A DNA stretch of 64,000 nt from Euglena gracilis (lineage: Eukaryota > Euglenida > Euglenophyceae > Euglenales). The translations under genes were made by a program, and so were the position numbers. Below are positions 23,001 to 38,000 of this stretch, in pieces. Location: assembly GCA_039621445.1 (NCBI GenBank), contig CP154954.1, positions 32,651,455 to 32,715,454 of the forward strand, in the 5' to 3' direction. The notes under the pieces were generated by a model. The model did not search any database and was not told the DNA's origin. It saw only the letters and a program-made list of their open reading frames with translations. Position 1 is the stretch's first letter. Each line of letters opens with the position of its first letter.

Positions 23001-26000
23001 ATTGGGGGGGTTATGTGGTTGGACAGACCCCAATGTCCAAAATCAATGATGAGTCTCAGCGGCCGCCGTGCCGGCCGCCCCCTCATCCCCCACCCCACAG
23101 CCTAGCAGGTCCAGGTGCAGCACCCGCAGCCCCGGCGCCCGCCACAGGTCGCTGAGGGCCACCGCCCCGGCGGTGCCCACCGGGTTGCCTGCCAGGTCAC
23201 TCGCATGGCGCTGCCACTTGGGGGGGGGGGGGCGTTGGTGCGGCAGAGCGACCCAATTGCCGCTTTTTAGTAGGGTTTTTGTCGGGTTTCTGGGCAGCTT
23301 CACAGACGGGGCTTTGCCTGAACAGGGTAGGCTTCTCCAAACCCGGTGGAGGGGGGGGCTGCCAGTCCAGTCAGGCAGGGCAATTCCGGTGTTGAAAATC
23401 AACCTTTTTCAAGTACACTTTTAAAAAGACACTCAAAATGACACGCAGTCGTCGATCAGACCAAAGGCAGCAACAGAGACCCCCCATCATCCCCAGCACG
23501 CCGCTCTGGACGCTTGCCAAGGGGCGGGCGAGAGCACAGGGGAGTGCTGCGCTCTGCATGGCAGCCCCCTGGCGGAGGTGCAGCACCTCCAGGCGGGGGC
23601 ACGAGTGGAACAGGGCCAGCGCCCCAGCCCCGGCTGCCTGGACGCAGTTCCAGGACAGGTCAAGGACCAGCGACCGCAGGGCGGGGGCCTCGCGGAGGGT
23701 GGCCAGCGCCCACGCGCAGGGCTGGTCAGGAATGTCGGCCGACCCCCGCCGGAATGTCGCCGACCCCCGCCAGAACGTCGCAGACCCCCGCCAGAATGTC
23801 GGTCCCCCCGTGAATGTTGCCGACCCCCGCCGGAATGTCGTCGACCCCCGCCCTGCCCAGATGGCACTGGGCAAATCAAAGTTCCTTTGGCACCAAAGAA
23901 GCCAACACAGGATGCTTGCTATGAAATGGGGAAAGGGGGGGTGGTTGTCCCCCACGCCTAACCCACCACCCATACACCCACAGGGTGTCCGGGAGTCCCG
24001 CTCAGCCCTGCCCGCGCGCCGTCGTCTGACAGCCGGTTGTTGCTGAGGCGCAGGGAGAACGTCTCCAGGAATGGCAGCGGCCAGTGTGTGGGGGGGGGGG
24101 ACAACCGGAGAAACGAAGCCTGAGTTGAAAAATCAATGACATGGGGCTTTGCAAGGCCCACTGGCGACCGACAAATACCGCGGATGGATAATTACCGCGC
24201 ATGTTGTGCTGTTCGGCGGTGTTTAACTCCAGCAGCCAGTTACAACATTGAAAACCTTTGGGACCTCAGTTATGCTGGAAAACGGGGGGTTGAAATCTGT
24301 ATCATTTGTGCATCTGATGATCAGAAAAGCATTCTGATAGTTTCACTCACATGCCAGACGCCATTCTGATTCCGAAAAGATCCGGCTTTTGTCTATTTTC
24401 GGTCAGTCGTCTTAAAATGGGCACACTGTTATTCTGCGCTTTCTGGGCAGGGAGTGCATTGTTAACCCCCGCAGTAAATGTCACCGCGGCAATTGCTACC
24501 CAGCAATTACCCACCAGCAGTAAACCCCCCCCAAATATAAACCCCCCTTGGACCTTGAAATCCCGCCCAAATATAAAAGCCCCCCTCCGGCGCAAAGCGC
24601 CGGAAAAAAAATCGACAAAATCTCTCCTGAAATTGTGATTTTTGGCAGAACAATTTTTACCAAAAACATGTGAAAATTGTTCCTTCGCCCGAAAAGTGAA
24701 GTGTTTGGCCCCAAGGGTGGGCGTATTCGTGATTTTGGACCGAAAAAGTGACTACCGGTACTGGATCCCGCCAAGAAGTTGATTATTCCGACCGAATATA
24801 AACTCCCCCCCAAATATAAAACCCCCCTGCGGGGGTCTTGAAATTTCCGCCCGAATATAAAACCGGGGGGTTTTTCATTTGCGGGGGGGTTTAATTGTCA
24901 GTTGCCAGCATGCGAAGCCCACGGTTCGGTTGCCTTGCCTGCATTTTTGCGAGGACGAGGAAGGAAGAAGGTAAGGTAGGAAAGGGCAATATCGAGGGAT
25001 AAGAAAAAGGGAACATTTTTATTTCAAATACTTTGACAAAAATGCAAGGGTTTATTTTGGTCCTTCTTGATTCTGTCTTGTGATGCACGTTGTTTTTATT
25101 TTCGAACCATTTTGCTGCGTTTTGAGATAAAATCTCTCTGGATGAAGACAACGGAAAAAGAAAAAGGAGGAAGAAGAAGAAGAAGAAGAAGAAGAAGAAG
25201 AAGAAAAGAGAACGTTTGGTGCTTTGGTTGGGTTGCTCTGCTTTTTGGTGTGCTGCTTAGAGAGCCACTCACACAAAGGTGAAACGTTTTCAAAAGGCTA
25301 TTTTTCAAAGAAAAACTGCCAGGTTGTTATCAGAGGGAAGACGGGTCGACAGAGACCTGTCATTTGCCTCGCGGAAGGGGGTGTGAGCGCCGGCCGCGCC
25401 GGCAGGTGCCGCAGCTGGGCCACGGCGGTGGCGCCGAAGTCGCTGACGTCGTTGTCGCCGAGGTCCAGGGCCAGCTGCCGCAGCAGCGAGGCAGCGCGCA
25501 GCAGCGCCAGCCCCGGCGGCAGCCCCCGACTGCCTGCCCCCAACCCCGACCCTGACCCCTCCTCACAGCAGGGGGAGGGGAGGGAACACAAAATGGACTC
25601 GCAGAAAAGCGACGCGAAACACAAAAAATAGAAATTAACAGAAAAAAATGGATTTAATGTAATTTCAGAGGACTGGGTGGAAGAACGAATTCGAAAGGCA
25701 TTATGTTGGCAATTTCACTGTTTGCAATTTTTGCACGGTGGACAAAAAGGGGAAATCTGGCCCAAAAACGCAAAACTAAGCCTAAGTCGAAATCACTTCC
25801 CAGCCGAACTTGAAAAACCACCAAAAGAAACCGCACAAAAAATTACAAAAAAAACACGCAAAAACACACTCAAAAAGCAAAACACACAAATTTCACCGAA
25901 ACCGAATCACATAACACCCGCAAAAACTGTGTTTGCATTTTCCCCAACACCCCCTCTGCCCGCCCACTGACCAGCGGAACAGTGCCCAGTCAGGGCCCAC

Positions 26001-29000
26001 ACACTGTGCCGCCATTGCCGAGGCGGTTGGTCCAGAGGTCAAGCGTCCCTTCGCAGGTGTCACTCTACGCCCATTGCCACAAAAAAGGCGTCCCAGCCTG
26101 CCAGCAAACCCGCTGTCTTGCCAACAAATGCCTGACTGTTGCATCCAATAGCCCCTCCCCTTCCACACTCGAAAGCCATTTGCCAGAGACCCACTCAGGG
26201 AAGAAGGTCTTAAAGGTAGGCCCACTTTTCATAAACGCCCTTTAAGCCTTATTAAATTCAAAGCCTCTGGAAAGGGAACCACCATTCCTTAACGAAAGCT
26301 TAAAAAAAAAGCTGTTCACGCATATTCAATCAAAAACCTCAAACCGAAGGGAAATGGGCGAAATTTATTCGCAGCAAAAACAGGTGATTAGGTCCTTGAC
26401 ATATTATGGCAGAGCTTGTCAGAATTTTACGGCGAATATACAAGAGGGGAGAGGTGAGGGATGCCCAGAAACAGCGAAATGCCTGATGTGGGGTGGACCC
26501 CCCCACTCCCCCACCAGGATGGGGTGAAGGGAGTGGTCGTCCCCCTCCCCACCCACCACAGCAAGGTTTGCAAAATTCGAGCTGAAAATGAAGTCACAAA
26601 CTCTCGGCAAAAACAAGCTAATTCCAGGGGAAACTGATTTCTGGCATCGCTGGAAAAATTTTCTGTCGGACACTCGAAAAAATGGGGTTTCCAACTGTTT
26701 CGATTCTGACCCCCATTCTATCCTGGGATGGCCCTTGGGACATCCCTCAAAAAATCGACGCCTTGAAATTTTGAAAATGCCTGTAAAAACCTTAACCGGG
26801 TCGGTAAAATGAGCCCCCATCAACCCCCCAAAGAAGTATGGGAGCGCTCAATGCAATCTGCCGCCTCAGATGGCGCTTCTATTTTGATCCCGCCTGGAAG
26901 ATTTTTGTTGATATTCTTCAGAAAGCCCAGCAAAGTGGAGACTGCCCGACCAGGTGCTCCACCGACCATTATGGTCCGGGCCTACCGAACAGACTTCTTC
27001 TTGAGACCCCCACCGGGTTGGGTTTCGGCGCAAAGCGCCGAAATTTTTTGGGAAATGCCCTCAGACGGCCCGATTTTGTCCCCCCCCCCCGGGGTCCAGC
27101 GCTGGGCTGGGTGGGTTGGGGACCCCCCCTCCAGCCTGGGACCCCCTAGGGGGGGGTCCGGTCCCAGACCCACCCACCCACCCCGGGGGGGGGGGGGGCT
27201 GCTGGCTTAAAAAAAAAAAGCCTGCTACCGACCTCTATGGCTTTCCAATAAAGTTAATTCAATATTCTTGTGGAACATGAAGAAGGCCCATTTTTAGCAA
27301 AGAATGCACCTCTGGGTGCACCTGTGCAAATAGGTTGGACCATGCAGCCGCCCAGAGCTTCTGTTGGGGGGGGGGGGGGGAGTTGGGATCTGAAAATTGG
27401 TCCGTTGGGTTGCTCATTGAACCGGTTTAAACAGATACATATGTGGCCGGCAGGCGGGTAGCAGGGGGGCCCCCCCCCGGGGGGGGGGGCCTGCTACCCA
27501 CGACCCTGCACCTGCCAACATGGCCATTAGCGCAACATGGCCATTAGCGCACCTAACCCTACTCCTTCAATTAACCCCATAATAGCGCAACATGGCCATG
27601 TTGCACAACATGGCCATGTTGCGCAATATGGCCATGTTGCGCTATTATGGGGTTAATTGAAGGAGTAGGGTTAGGTGCGCTAATGGCAGGTGCAGGGTCG
27701 TGGGTAGCAGGGGGGCCCCCCCCGGGGGGGGGGCCCTGCTACCCGCCTGCCATGTTGCCTTGTACAAAAACAACTGCAATGCCATCTCCACACCCAGAAG
27801 ACGTTGTTGCACAATCTTTGGTGCGGGCGCAGTGACTTCAAGGCGGTGCAGATTATTCAGCAGAAAAAGCGGCGGTGTCTCCCCGCCCCTCCAGTGCCAC
27901 CTGGGCAGCCACTCCAGTGACGGGGAGGCGCCCAACGCAGCCAGCTCCTTCGGCGCACCTTCCCCCAGCTGGTTCGTGCCAGTGGCCCACCCCGGTCCTA
28001 CACCCGCCAGGCTGAATTTCATTAAGCTCGTCTCGGGGTTACTTCGGGCGGTACTAACCCCCCACCCGAGTTGTGCCTGGTCGTGAGGAAAAATTTCCCC
28101 CAAAATGACATTTTCCGGCCTTCGAACCCCCCTCCCGAGGACTGACTTCAGCTATAAGTAATAACACCCCCTCCGACAGATGAAAGCAAAGAAAAAAGAG
28201 AATAGAATGAGCGGGAATGTTGCAAAAATCACAAAAAGGGATGGTTTGGTGCAGAAAATATGTCGAAAAGAGTGCAAAAAAAAAAGACAAAATATTGATG
28301 ATTAGAACCTATTGAAACGCTTTTGGGTCGATTCTTGACTTCAAAACTGTTGCCCTGATAATAACCTCCAAATATCACCCCTCCCCGGGACCCTGACTTC
28401 GAGTGTCCAAAAAATAACTGGGGGGATTTTGTTTGGGGGGTTCATGTGCCCACCCTCCATCCTGGCCGCAGTAGGGTTTATCATTAGCAAGTGTGATGAT
28501 CACCTATCAATGGTATTACAAAGCGAAGAAGGCGCCCCAGGGCAGACAAAGCCCTCAGATCTGACCCCCACCCTGGGTTTGACATTAAACCAGGTTTTGA
28601 GTAGTGCTGAGCTCTTAAAGGGACATGCATGTGATGGAATGCCGAAAAGACTAGCATTGCAAAGTTCGCGTAATTTATAATTTACAAATTACACTCTTTC
28701 AATTTACGGTGACTTTCAGTGATTTTACGGAACTTTCTGAAATGACAATGATAATCCCCCCCATACACCCCATACCCGTTTTATAGGATTTTTTGACTTT
28801 TTTACCCATTTTAGAGCCAAACTCCATGGGTTTCGGGCCCAAAACGGGGCGCAGGGTCGAAAAACGCTCATTTTTGGCTGAGAAACAGGTTTTCCGGGTC
28901 CGGGAGGCCAAAAAGAATCGTTTCGAACAAAAAAAAATTCGATTTTTTCCGACTTCTTTGACCCGTTCCTGGCCAAACTGCATGGGTTTCGTGCAAACAA

Positions 29001-32000
29001 AAAAAACAGGGCGCTGGCGGGTCGAAAAACGCTCATTTTCGGCTCAGAAACAGTTTTTCCGGGTCCGGGAGGCCAAAAAACATTGTTTCAGGCAAATTTG
29101 ACCAAAAATGACCGAAAACGGCCAAGTCACATCAGGCCAAAACTGTACAAAACGGCCAAAATCGGCCAAAAAAATGACCGTAACTCGAGCTAGGCGGGGA
29201 GTTGCGGGGAAATCAAAATACTGTTAGATAGGGCATTTTAAGGGCTTCAATTTAGGTCTCCAGACATTTCCTTTGATTTTGCTTCATTTTTGAGATATCT
29301 TAAAACATCGATTTTTTGACCCCGAAAACAGCCCAAATGGCCCCTGAAATGGGCCAAAATTGGCCGAAAAATGGCTAACTCGGTAACTCGGTAACTCGGT
29401 AACTCGGTAACTCGGTAACGGAAAATGGTAACTCGGGCTACACGAAGAATTGGGGGAAAAATAAACCATTCCAAGGGCTTCAATTTTGCAGTCCGGACAT
29501 TTTCTTTGATTTTGATTCATTGTCGAGATATTTTGGAAAAACCGATTTTTTGACCCTAAAACGACCCAAAAAACCCCCCCCCAAAAATGGCCGTTTTGGG
29601 CCGCAAAAGCGCGCCGGAACACGGGCCAGGCGTGCCAGCGGCCAAAACGGCGAACGGGGGCGATAGAGGGCCTCCGGGGGTGCATTTCGTCAGACCCACA
29701 TTTCCGGAAATAATGTACGTTTTCTCGAGATATTTTCAAAAAATAGATTTTTTGACCGATTTTTGGACCCCAGCAAAATGGCAAAGTCGGAAGAGAGGGG
29801 GGGGGGGGGGCGGGCCGCCTCCACCTTCTGAACAGTGGCTGAATTACAGACCCCAATCATTATCTGGTGCACATTAAAGTCCTGCCAGAGGGGAATGAGA
29901 GTCTGCGGCCTTTTATCGGCATCGTCCTCAGTCCGGCCCCCCTCGCCCATGAATGAGGGGGAGGGAGGGACCTCCTAAACCCCCCCACCTCTAACCCCTG
30001 GGGGGTTGTAGGTGGGGGGTCGCTTGAGCTCTTATCTCTTTATGGGTAAGAGCGAAGCTTACCCCTGGGTCCAACCCCCCCCCCTCCCCTCGGGCCACCT
30101 TGGGAACCGACTGATTATCACCATGATCCTGGCCCGGTTCCCGGAATTTTTTTTTTCAGTCGCGAGCGACTGGATTTCTAGTTTCCGAATGGCAGCCCGA
30201 AACTACTGGGCCCCCCCGGGGGGGGGGGCCAGTAGTTAATCCGGGGGGTCAGAATAGTTTTTTTGTGTTAATGATGGAATAGGGTCAGGTGCGCGACTTA
30301 GGCTTAGGGTTAGGCCTAATTTATAGACGGGTGTTCGGTGTACAAGTTAGGCCTAACCCTAAGCCTAAGTCGCGCACCTAACCCTATTCCATCACTAACG
30401 CAAAAAAATTTTTGACCCCCCGGATTAACTACTGGGCCCCCCCCCCGGGGGGGGCCCAGTAGTTTCGGGCTGCCTTCCGAATCACCTTCGTTTGACCCCC
30501 AACTCCCCGTCAGGCCCGAGTTATTCACGCACGAAGGCTATGAAAGGGGGTTCCACCCTGTATCTGGAACATCCTTAGCCAGGCCTTGATTGTTTTCCTC
30601 CACACGGCCATATGGGTTCGGAGCACTGGCCGAGGCCCAGCTGGAGCACCACCGTCTGCAACTGACGCATCTCCCGCAGCTGCGCCAGCCAACAAACCCC
30701 ATCGGGCCCAGGGGACAGGTTGGAGCATTGGTGACGGAATACCAGTGGGGTCGTCGCCACGGGGAGTGCCCGTATGATTGGACAGGGGGAGTGCCGACGA
30801 ATCTAAATGAATAATTTGGTTTGATATCCAAGGGTTGATATTGGCAGCTTTTTACCCAGGAGGCCAGGCCCACTAGTGTGGGATACGGTTAGGGTTACGA
30901 TTTGGCCCAAAAGTAGACCCAATTTTGTCCTCCACAGTGGGAAAAGGGCAGCTCTATGGATCAGGCTCTGAATGAGCGAGTTGCACAACAGGGGTTTCCC
31001 AAAATTTCAGATTTTCACAACGGGTTTTCACCAAATTCTCTTGCGTGTCCACTGCAAAAACAAGTCATGATCAAAACCATCACTTCAACGTCAAACAATC
31101 GTCGTCATTGATTGGCGGAAACAATGATAGCCATGGCCACTGCCCTCTGCCCGCGGCGGAGCTGGTTCTGGTTCAGGTTGAGGGCCAGAGAGCGCAGGGA
31201 CGTGGAGGCCCGGAGGCCGGCGAGGGCCTCGGCGCCGTCCGGCCCGAGGTGGTTGCCGGACAGGTCCAGGCGGAGGGTGTGGAGGAGCGGTGCCTGCGCC
31301 AGCAGCCCGGCGGGGGCGGCCTCCCGCCTGCGGCAGTGGGGCCCATCGGGGACCTGGCCGGCGAGGGGGGGGGGCACACCAACCCGAGGGCCCAAACTGA
31401 TCAATGGCCCGCCTGTCGCGGCCATTGAAACGCCGCCACTGTACAAACAGAGCTGGAAGTTGGAAAGTCACAGCGGTCACACACGGGGCACGGATCCCTC
31501 GTTCGGGTGTGGCAGAGGCCGCCCCCCTCGCCAGCGCCGCCGCCCCGCCGGGGCCGATGTGGGCCCGGGCGGCGTCGAGGGACAGGGTGCCGAGGCGGGC
31601 GGCGGTGCGCAGCCCCGCCAGCGCTGCCAGCCCGCCGTCCCCGATGGGGTTGCGGCCCAGGTTCAGGTGCCGCCAGGGCCGCGGCCGGTGGGTCGCCGGC
31701 AACACCTGGCACAACACTCGGCCGCAATCGACAAGGTCTGGCGAGTGGACCGAGGCGGAGGGGCCTCCAGGCAGGGATCATCATTTTTCAAACGCGCCAA
31801 AACCTTAAAATGTTTTTAAATGCAGCTTAAAAATATGGGCAGAATTTTTCTCCGATTGAATGAAACAAAAATGAAAGCACAAAATCTCGACAAAAACAGG
31901 CCAGCTCCGGGGAAAAAATGATGATTTCTGGCATTAAAAAAATAAATAAAAGTATGTTTTTGATTTTTTGATTTTGGACCTCGTGCAAAATCAAAAATGT

Positions 32001-35000
32001 TGGTTCGATGCCCACACAGCCCTTGAACAGCCCTGAAAAATGGCTCCTTTAAACGCCTTAATGGACAGGGCTGAAAAAATGCCTCCTTAAAGCGCCTTAA
32101 AAGTCTTTAAAGCCTTAAAGTGCCATAAAAGCCTTAAAAAATGCCGTAAATTTTTGAGAAAAAAAATTCCCTTAAAAAATGCCTGGCTCCCGGGCTCTTT
32201 TTCAACGACCCCCATGGGTGCCTTGTGCTGTAGGTGCCAAACCCCCCCAAGGGTTGTGACCTTCTTAAGAAGCGTGGTTGCTCCCCCTTTCTTTTTATTT
32301 CCCATGCCCTGTGGACTGGGGGTGCCGGGGCGGGCCCGGGGGCCGCCGCCGGCCCTGGCCGCAGCGTGTGCAGTGCCGGGGCCGCCCCCAGTCCAGCCAG
32401 CGCCTGGGCCCCCGCCACGCGCAAGGGGGTTCCCGTCCAGCGGGCTGGGATTGCCGGTGGAGGGGGAGGGTGGGGGCTCTGGCAGCGCCGGGCACCCCGC
32501 TGGCCGGGCCGATGTCGGTTTTGTACACGTCCAGCGACAGCCACTGGAGGCCCGGCATGTGGGCGAGGCTCCGGCCCGCCGACCTGCCTGGATTCGGTGC
32601 CCCCCCCCACCACCTCGGGATTGGGACATAAACGGGATGCCACCACTCCCTTCCGCTGGCTCTTGTTCACTCTCACAAACTCTGGAGCATTTTCTTTGTC
32701 CAAGGACCCAAGCCCATTGAAGTAGAACGAAAAGGGTGGCTGGAAACCTGCCTTTCAACAGAAATCTGCCGATGCCAAGCTCAACTCAAACCTCAGCAGA
32801 AGAATGCAAATGATCAATGAACCAAGAGGGAAATGGGGGGGGAATAACTGATATCGGAGGCCCTCAGAGAAATTGAAGGAAAAAACTGATATCAGGAATG
32901 TTCACATTTCTGCTGGAAGGACACGATTCTGAGCTACACCCTGAATAGAAGTAACTAAAAATCACGTACACCTGCAAATTTTTTCAACTGCTCCAGAAAT
33001 TTTGGAACATTGGTTGGCATTTTTTTCAACAAAATATTACAAAATTATACTTCTTCTTATTTTGGAAACATGCTGCTTCCACAACATATGCAATTTGTTG
33101 GCCCCAAAAAAATCAAAAAATGACAAAATTTGCCAAAAAATTTCGTCTTGGGATAAATCTGGTCCAAAATTGAAGGCAAAATTATTTACCAACAGAACTT
33201 AAAGGAAAAAAAAAGAATTGCCGAATTGGCCGGCCTTGCCGGGTTTTGACAAAAATTTGCCAAGATTTGGAGAAAATGTAAACACATACGAAAAAGGTAC
33301 TTGTGTTACCCCTTCGTTTTTATATCATCCGTGGAATGGCCGGAACTCATTGATGCGATAAATTTTGCAAAGCAAAAAAATTGGAGAATTTGCAGGAAAT
33401 TGCGGGAATTGAGGCAAAATGCAGGAAACCGAGGGGAAACTGCTGAAAATTGTGGGAAGATTGCAGAAAATTGCGGAAAATTGCAAAAATAAAAAAAAGT
33501 GGATCAATTGGCTGTCCATTATTCCCCTAGGGAGGAGGAATTTTCAGGAAAAGTTTTACAAATTTAAATATCAGTCCTTTGTGACGCTTTTCTCTGCACC
33601 TTCAACATTTCCCAATGCTTTTGATACCCCCCCCAAGGAATGGAAAATACAACGCCACCAGGCACCCAAAGGCAGCTTTATGGCAAACCACTTCAAGGGA
33701 GACCACAGGGAGGGCGGCGGCCGCCAGGGCAGAGGCCCCGATGTCCCCAATCTCGTTGTGGGAGAGGTCGAGGCCAGGCTTTTTTTTTACCAACCCCGGG
33801 GGGGGGGGGCTCGGAGTGCCTTGGAGTGCCTGCCCAGGCAGGCACCCCCCTCCCCGGGGTGGGGTCGGCACCACCTTAAAAAACAGCCTGGTCGAGGCAC
33901 AGCCGAGCGAGGCCCGCGTGGCGCTGGAGTCCAGCCAGCTCCGCCGCCCCGAGCGGCCCCACCCGATTGTTGTGGAGGTCGAGCATCGGCGGCAGCGCCC
34001 TTTGCGAGGTCCGGCATTGGAGCGGACGGCGGTCGCAGTGAGGCAAAGTTCTCCCAACTGGATGAGGATTCTATTTTTAAGCGCCCGGGGGGAGGGCGGT
34101 CCCCCCCCCACCCAGCCGGGCACAGGACCCCCCCCCCCCGGGACAGCGGGGACTATCCCCAAAAACGGACTCTCTGAAGGCATTTCCCAAAAAAAAAAAC
34201 CTTCCAGCGCTTCGCGCTGAAACCCGGACCTCCAGGGGTTCGGCCCGTCTGGGGCCGAACCCCCCACCCCGGAAGGAGGTTGGGCCCCAGCCCCCCCCCC
34301 CCTGTGGGGGTCTTCTGAGCTAAAAAGAAGCTGGTTCAGATATCAGGAGATGACAGGCCCGGGTACCCCCTCTTTGTCCAAGGATGTTGTTGTTACACAT
34401 CATTGTTCCAAGAACGTGTTGTTGACACAGGGGAGGGCAACAACTTGCCGTGTGAACGGCACAGCATTTCAACGGAAATGCCAGGTGGCATTCCGAAAGT
34501 GCGCTTTGGCACAGTTTCAACGACACTTGTGCAAGAGAGGCTGCCCTTACCTAACCCCCCCAAATATAAAGCCCCCCCCTTCACATTTGGGCGGGATCTC
34601 AAGACCCTCAAGGGGGACTTTATATTTGGGGTGGGGAGTTTAAAATTGGGGGGATCGACTGTTTCTGGGTGGCCCATCCTGACTTTGGCAGCCTTCAACC
34701 ACAGTCAAGTGCCAAAATTATACCAAATTTTCATTGTGTACCTCAAATTTACCTCAGAATTTGCAATTTTTGTCCAAAATGGAGAATTTCTGGTGGGAAA
34801 TTGTTACATCCACCCATCTGTTTTCCCTGATCGGCGGGTGTCACATTGGGGAGGGCTTTATATTCGGGCAAAACCAAACCTCCTGGGGAGGTTTATATTT
34901 GGGGGGCTTTATACTACCCCCCCCCCCCCACTGGCCGTGCCATATGGGCCAGGGTGGCAAACGCCTGGCACACGAGAGGTGTGAAGGACAGTGGGCAGGG

Positions 35001-38000
35001 TGGACAACCCACGACAGGCTGAGAGTTGGCAGTGAGTGAGCACTCCATAATGGGAATGACCAAGAGCACATGAATAGCCTGAAACAGCTGAATCCAGCGA
35101 CAGATGACGTTTTTTTTTTGAATTTCAACTGCCTTTTTTAAACGATTGGACCGTTCTGAGTTCGCGCAACATCACTACTGTCTTGGAAATCTAGTTGCAT
35201 GCCAAAGATATAGACGTGGTTGACAATTTGACACAGTGAACACAATAGAACGAATGCAGTGGCTGGAACGGAGGAAGGCCCTCCAAAGCCAATCAAAAAA
35301 GGATGATAATAATAAAAAGGTGAAAAAAAACTCTTATAGCCGTGTTATCAGCACCTATTTTTTTAAGAAACGGGTGACAAGAAGTCATTCCAGTGTGATG
35401 GCCAGTATGGGCCTTCTTCATTGTAGATGGAAACTGTGGTTCCCCCCAATGCAATTCATCAATATCATTTAGTTGTTGGACTGCAGGTTTTTGGCTAATA
35501 AAGTTCACCCTGGCAGGATTGTCACTTGTTGTACTTTGGCACCATCTGCACCTTGCCTGTTGGCACCTCTGCGAAAAGAAGAGGTGCCAAGAGGTGCCAA
35601 ACAAGGTTCGTTCCAAATAAAACTGTCCTGGGAAAGCGTTATGGGGACGTTGCGTTACGGTGCTTCCCATTGCATAAACCACTCCACATGGTGGAGAGCC
35701 CAATCAAACCAGCCAAGGCAGTAGCACCCTTGTCCCCCACGGCGTTGTCAGAAAGGTCAAGCGCCAGAACACGAAGGGATGCGGGGTGGGACCTCTGCCG
35801 GTTGGAATGCACGCCAGCCCCCCCATTTCCCAGCCATACCCATAGGGGTTCAAGGATTCCCGTCCAGTTCTGGGGTCCAGACCCCTGCCAAGCCTTCAAT
35901 GCAGGGATTTCTTAAAGACCAGGATGGAGGGAGGGAGGGGTCCCCCCACCCACCCCTGCCAGAAGGCTCCCAAACACACATGCAAAGTGTATGTGCCGTG
36001 TGCTATGGAGACACCTGCCGTTGTGCACACTCACTGCAATGTATTTAGATGATTACACCGGCATTTCACCCGTGTCGCCCAAAGGTTGCTTAAATGTTGC
36101 TGCTGCTTAACTTTGGAGGGGTTGTTTAAATTTGGAGGGGTAACCCACCCTGGAGGTTCCAGCAGACCAACTCACCCCACACCCCCCAGGTCCAAACATT
36201 AAAAAAATTCTGTCTAAATGAGGGGTTACATGGAAAACAAAAAACCCAGAACTTGTTTGAGTACCTTTTCTTTCCCAGAAAAAAGAACATTTTTGTGGTC
36301 TTGAAACAATTTTGGTTTTCAAAAAAAATAGGGGTTGAACCCTAATTCTGATGGAATTCTGAAGAAAATTGACAGAAGGGCCCAAAGACGTGTGCCCCCG
36401 CTTTCCGCACATCCGTGCTGAAATTTGGGGGGTTTACAATGCAATTCCCGGACACTCTTTCCTCGAGTCCTCCTCCACACCACAACTAATTCAAGGGCTG
36501 TTTCCATGGTGCTTTCACGTCAGACATACCTACTGCAAAGGCTTCAAAATTAAAAAACCCTTTCTAGAATTTCTCCAAACTGTCCCCTCACATGAGGATC
36601 GCCACCATTTGAATCCCGGGGCAAAGGCTCAATTTTGGTGTTTTTGGCCTGACCTAAATTCTTCCAAGTTTTGTTTCCCCTGCGTTCCGCCCAAGAAATG
36701 TAAAACCTTAATGCTGTCCCACACATTTCCTGTCAGGCTCCATGGTATGGTCAATATTCCCTTGGATTCCAGTGTGGCCAACTGCCCTCTCCACTGGAGT
36801 AGTGACTGAAGTAGTGACTGACCGGACTGGCTGGTTTTGGAAATGACCCTGGTGGTCGGTGCTGGACCCCACCTGCAAAACATGGCTGCCTCTTTGAGAG
36901 AGGTAATTGCGCAGTTGCATTAATGATCCTTTCAAATGATGAATTTGCACACGTTGGGCAAATGGGACGAGATACGGCTGAAATGCGAGATCGGCTGCCA
37001 AAGCTAACTTCGCTGGAAAAGGCAGCTGACTGGCTGGACACCCCTGTGGGCAGTGTCCAAGCGAGGCCAGGCTCCCATGCTGCTTGTGATTGGGATTTGC
37101 TGTTGAAATGTGATGCATCAAAGCAGGGTCAGAAGATAAATTGGCAGAGACCAAAACAGAATCTTTGAGGCGTGCCAATGCAACGGCACCATCCGACGTC
37201 ACTTGGTTGTCCCACAAGTTCAAGCAGAGGCAGGGGCGAGGTTTGCAGTTGGGCTACCTCCGTATTTTTTTTAATCCATTCCTTGTGACATTCAATTCCT
37301 TGTGCACTGGACAAGAATTACAGAAAATATACACAGGATGACCCGGGGGGTCAGTGTTATCTGATGTGCTTGGCATACTTTCGCGTGCTTGGGACACACA
37401 AGGGTGCAGGGGGGGGGATAGATATCAGAGTCTTTCGGAAAAACTGCGTAAAAATTGCAGGAAATTTTTAAATGTGTTTTTGAGAATTAGTGCACTTCTC
37501 CTGGAAGTGGGGGTTGGAAAAAACCTCACAAATTTGCTCATTTTGCAACACAGGTGTATCTTTTGAGCCGTTATTCACATTCCAACAAAAAGGTCTAAAA
37601 ACTTGATTTTTGTAATTTGGAACATGCTCGTTCGGGAAACATGGAATTTCTTGGTGAAAAAGCCAAAACTGGCAAAAAGTTGCCGAAAACTTTGGTCTCG
37701 GGTAAAATCTGGTCAGGTGAGCAGAATTATTTCCCAGCAGAAATTGGGGGAAAACCTAAAAAAGACCCAGAATTTTGTCAAGTTTTATAATATTTTTGGC
37801 AACTTTTGGCAAATTTGCAACAAAATGACAAAAAAGCACCTGGTTCCCTTGTGAAACGTTCAGGAATGGCCGGAACTCATTTCGCCTTCCATTTCAGGTT
37901 CATGCGAGAAAAAAAGCTCAAAGGGAAAAAAATGCAGAAAAATTGCAGGAAGTTATGGAAAATTGCGAAAATTGCGGAAAAATTGCGGATATCAATTTCA

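Noticed and set aside
36923-37168. Plus-strand frame DEFAHVGQMGRDTAEMRDRL...
   Set aside because: Reasonable composition but antisense to and overlapping an LRR exon; no domain recognised.
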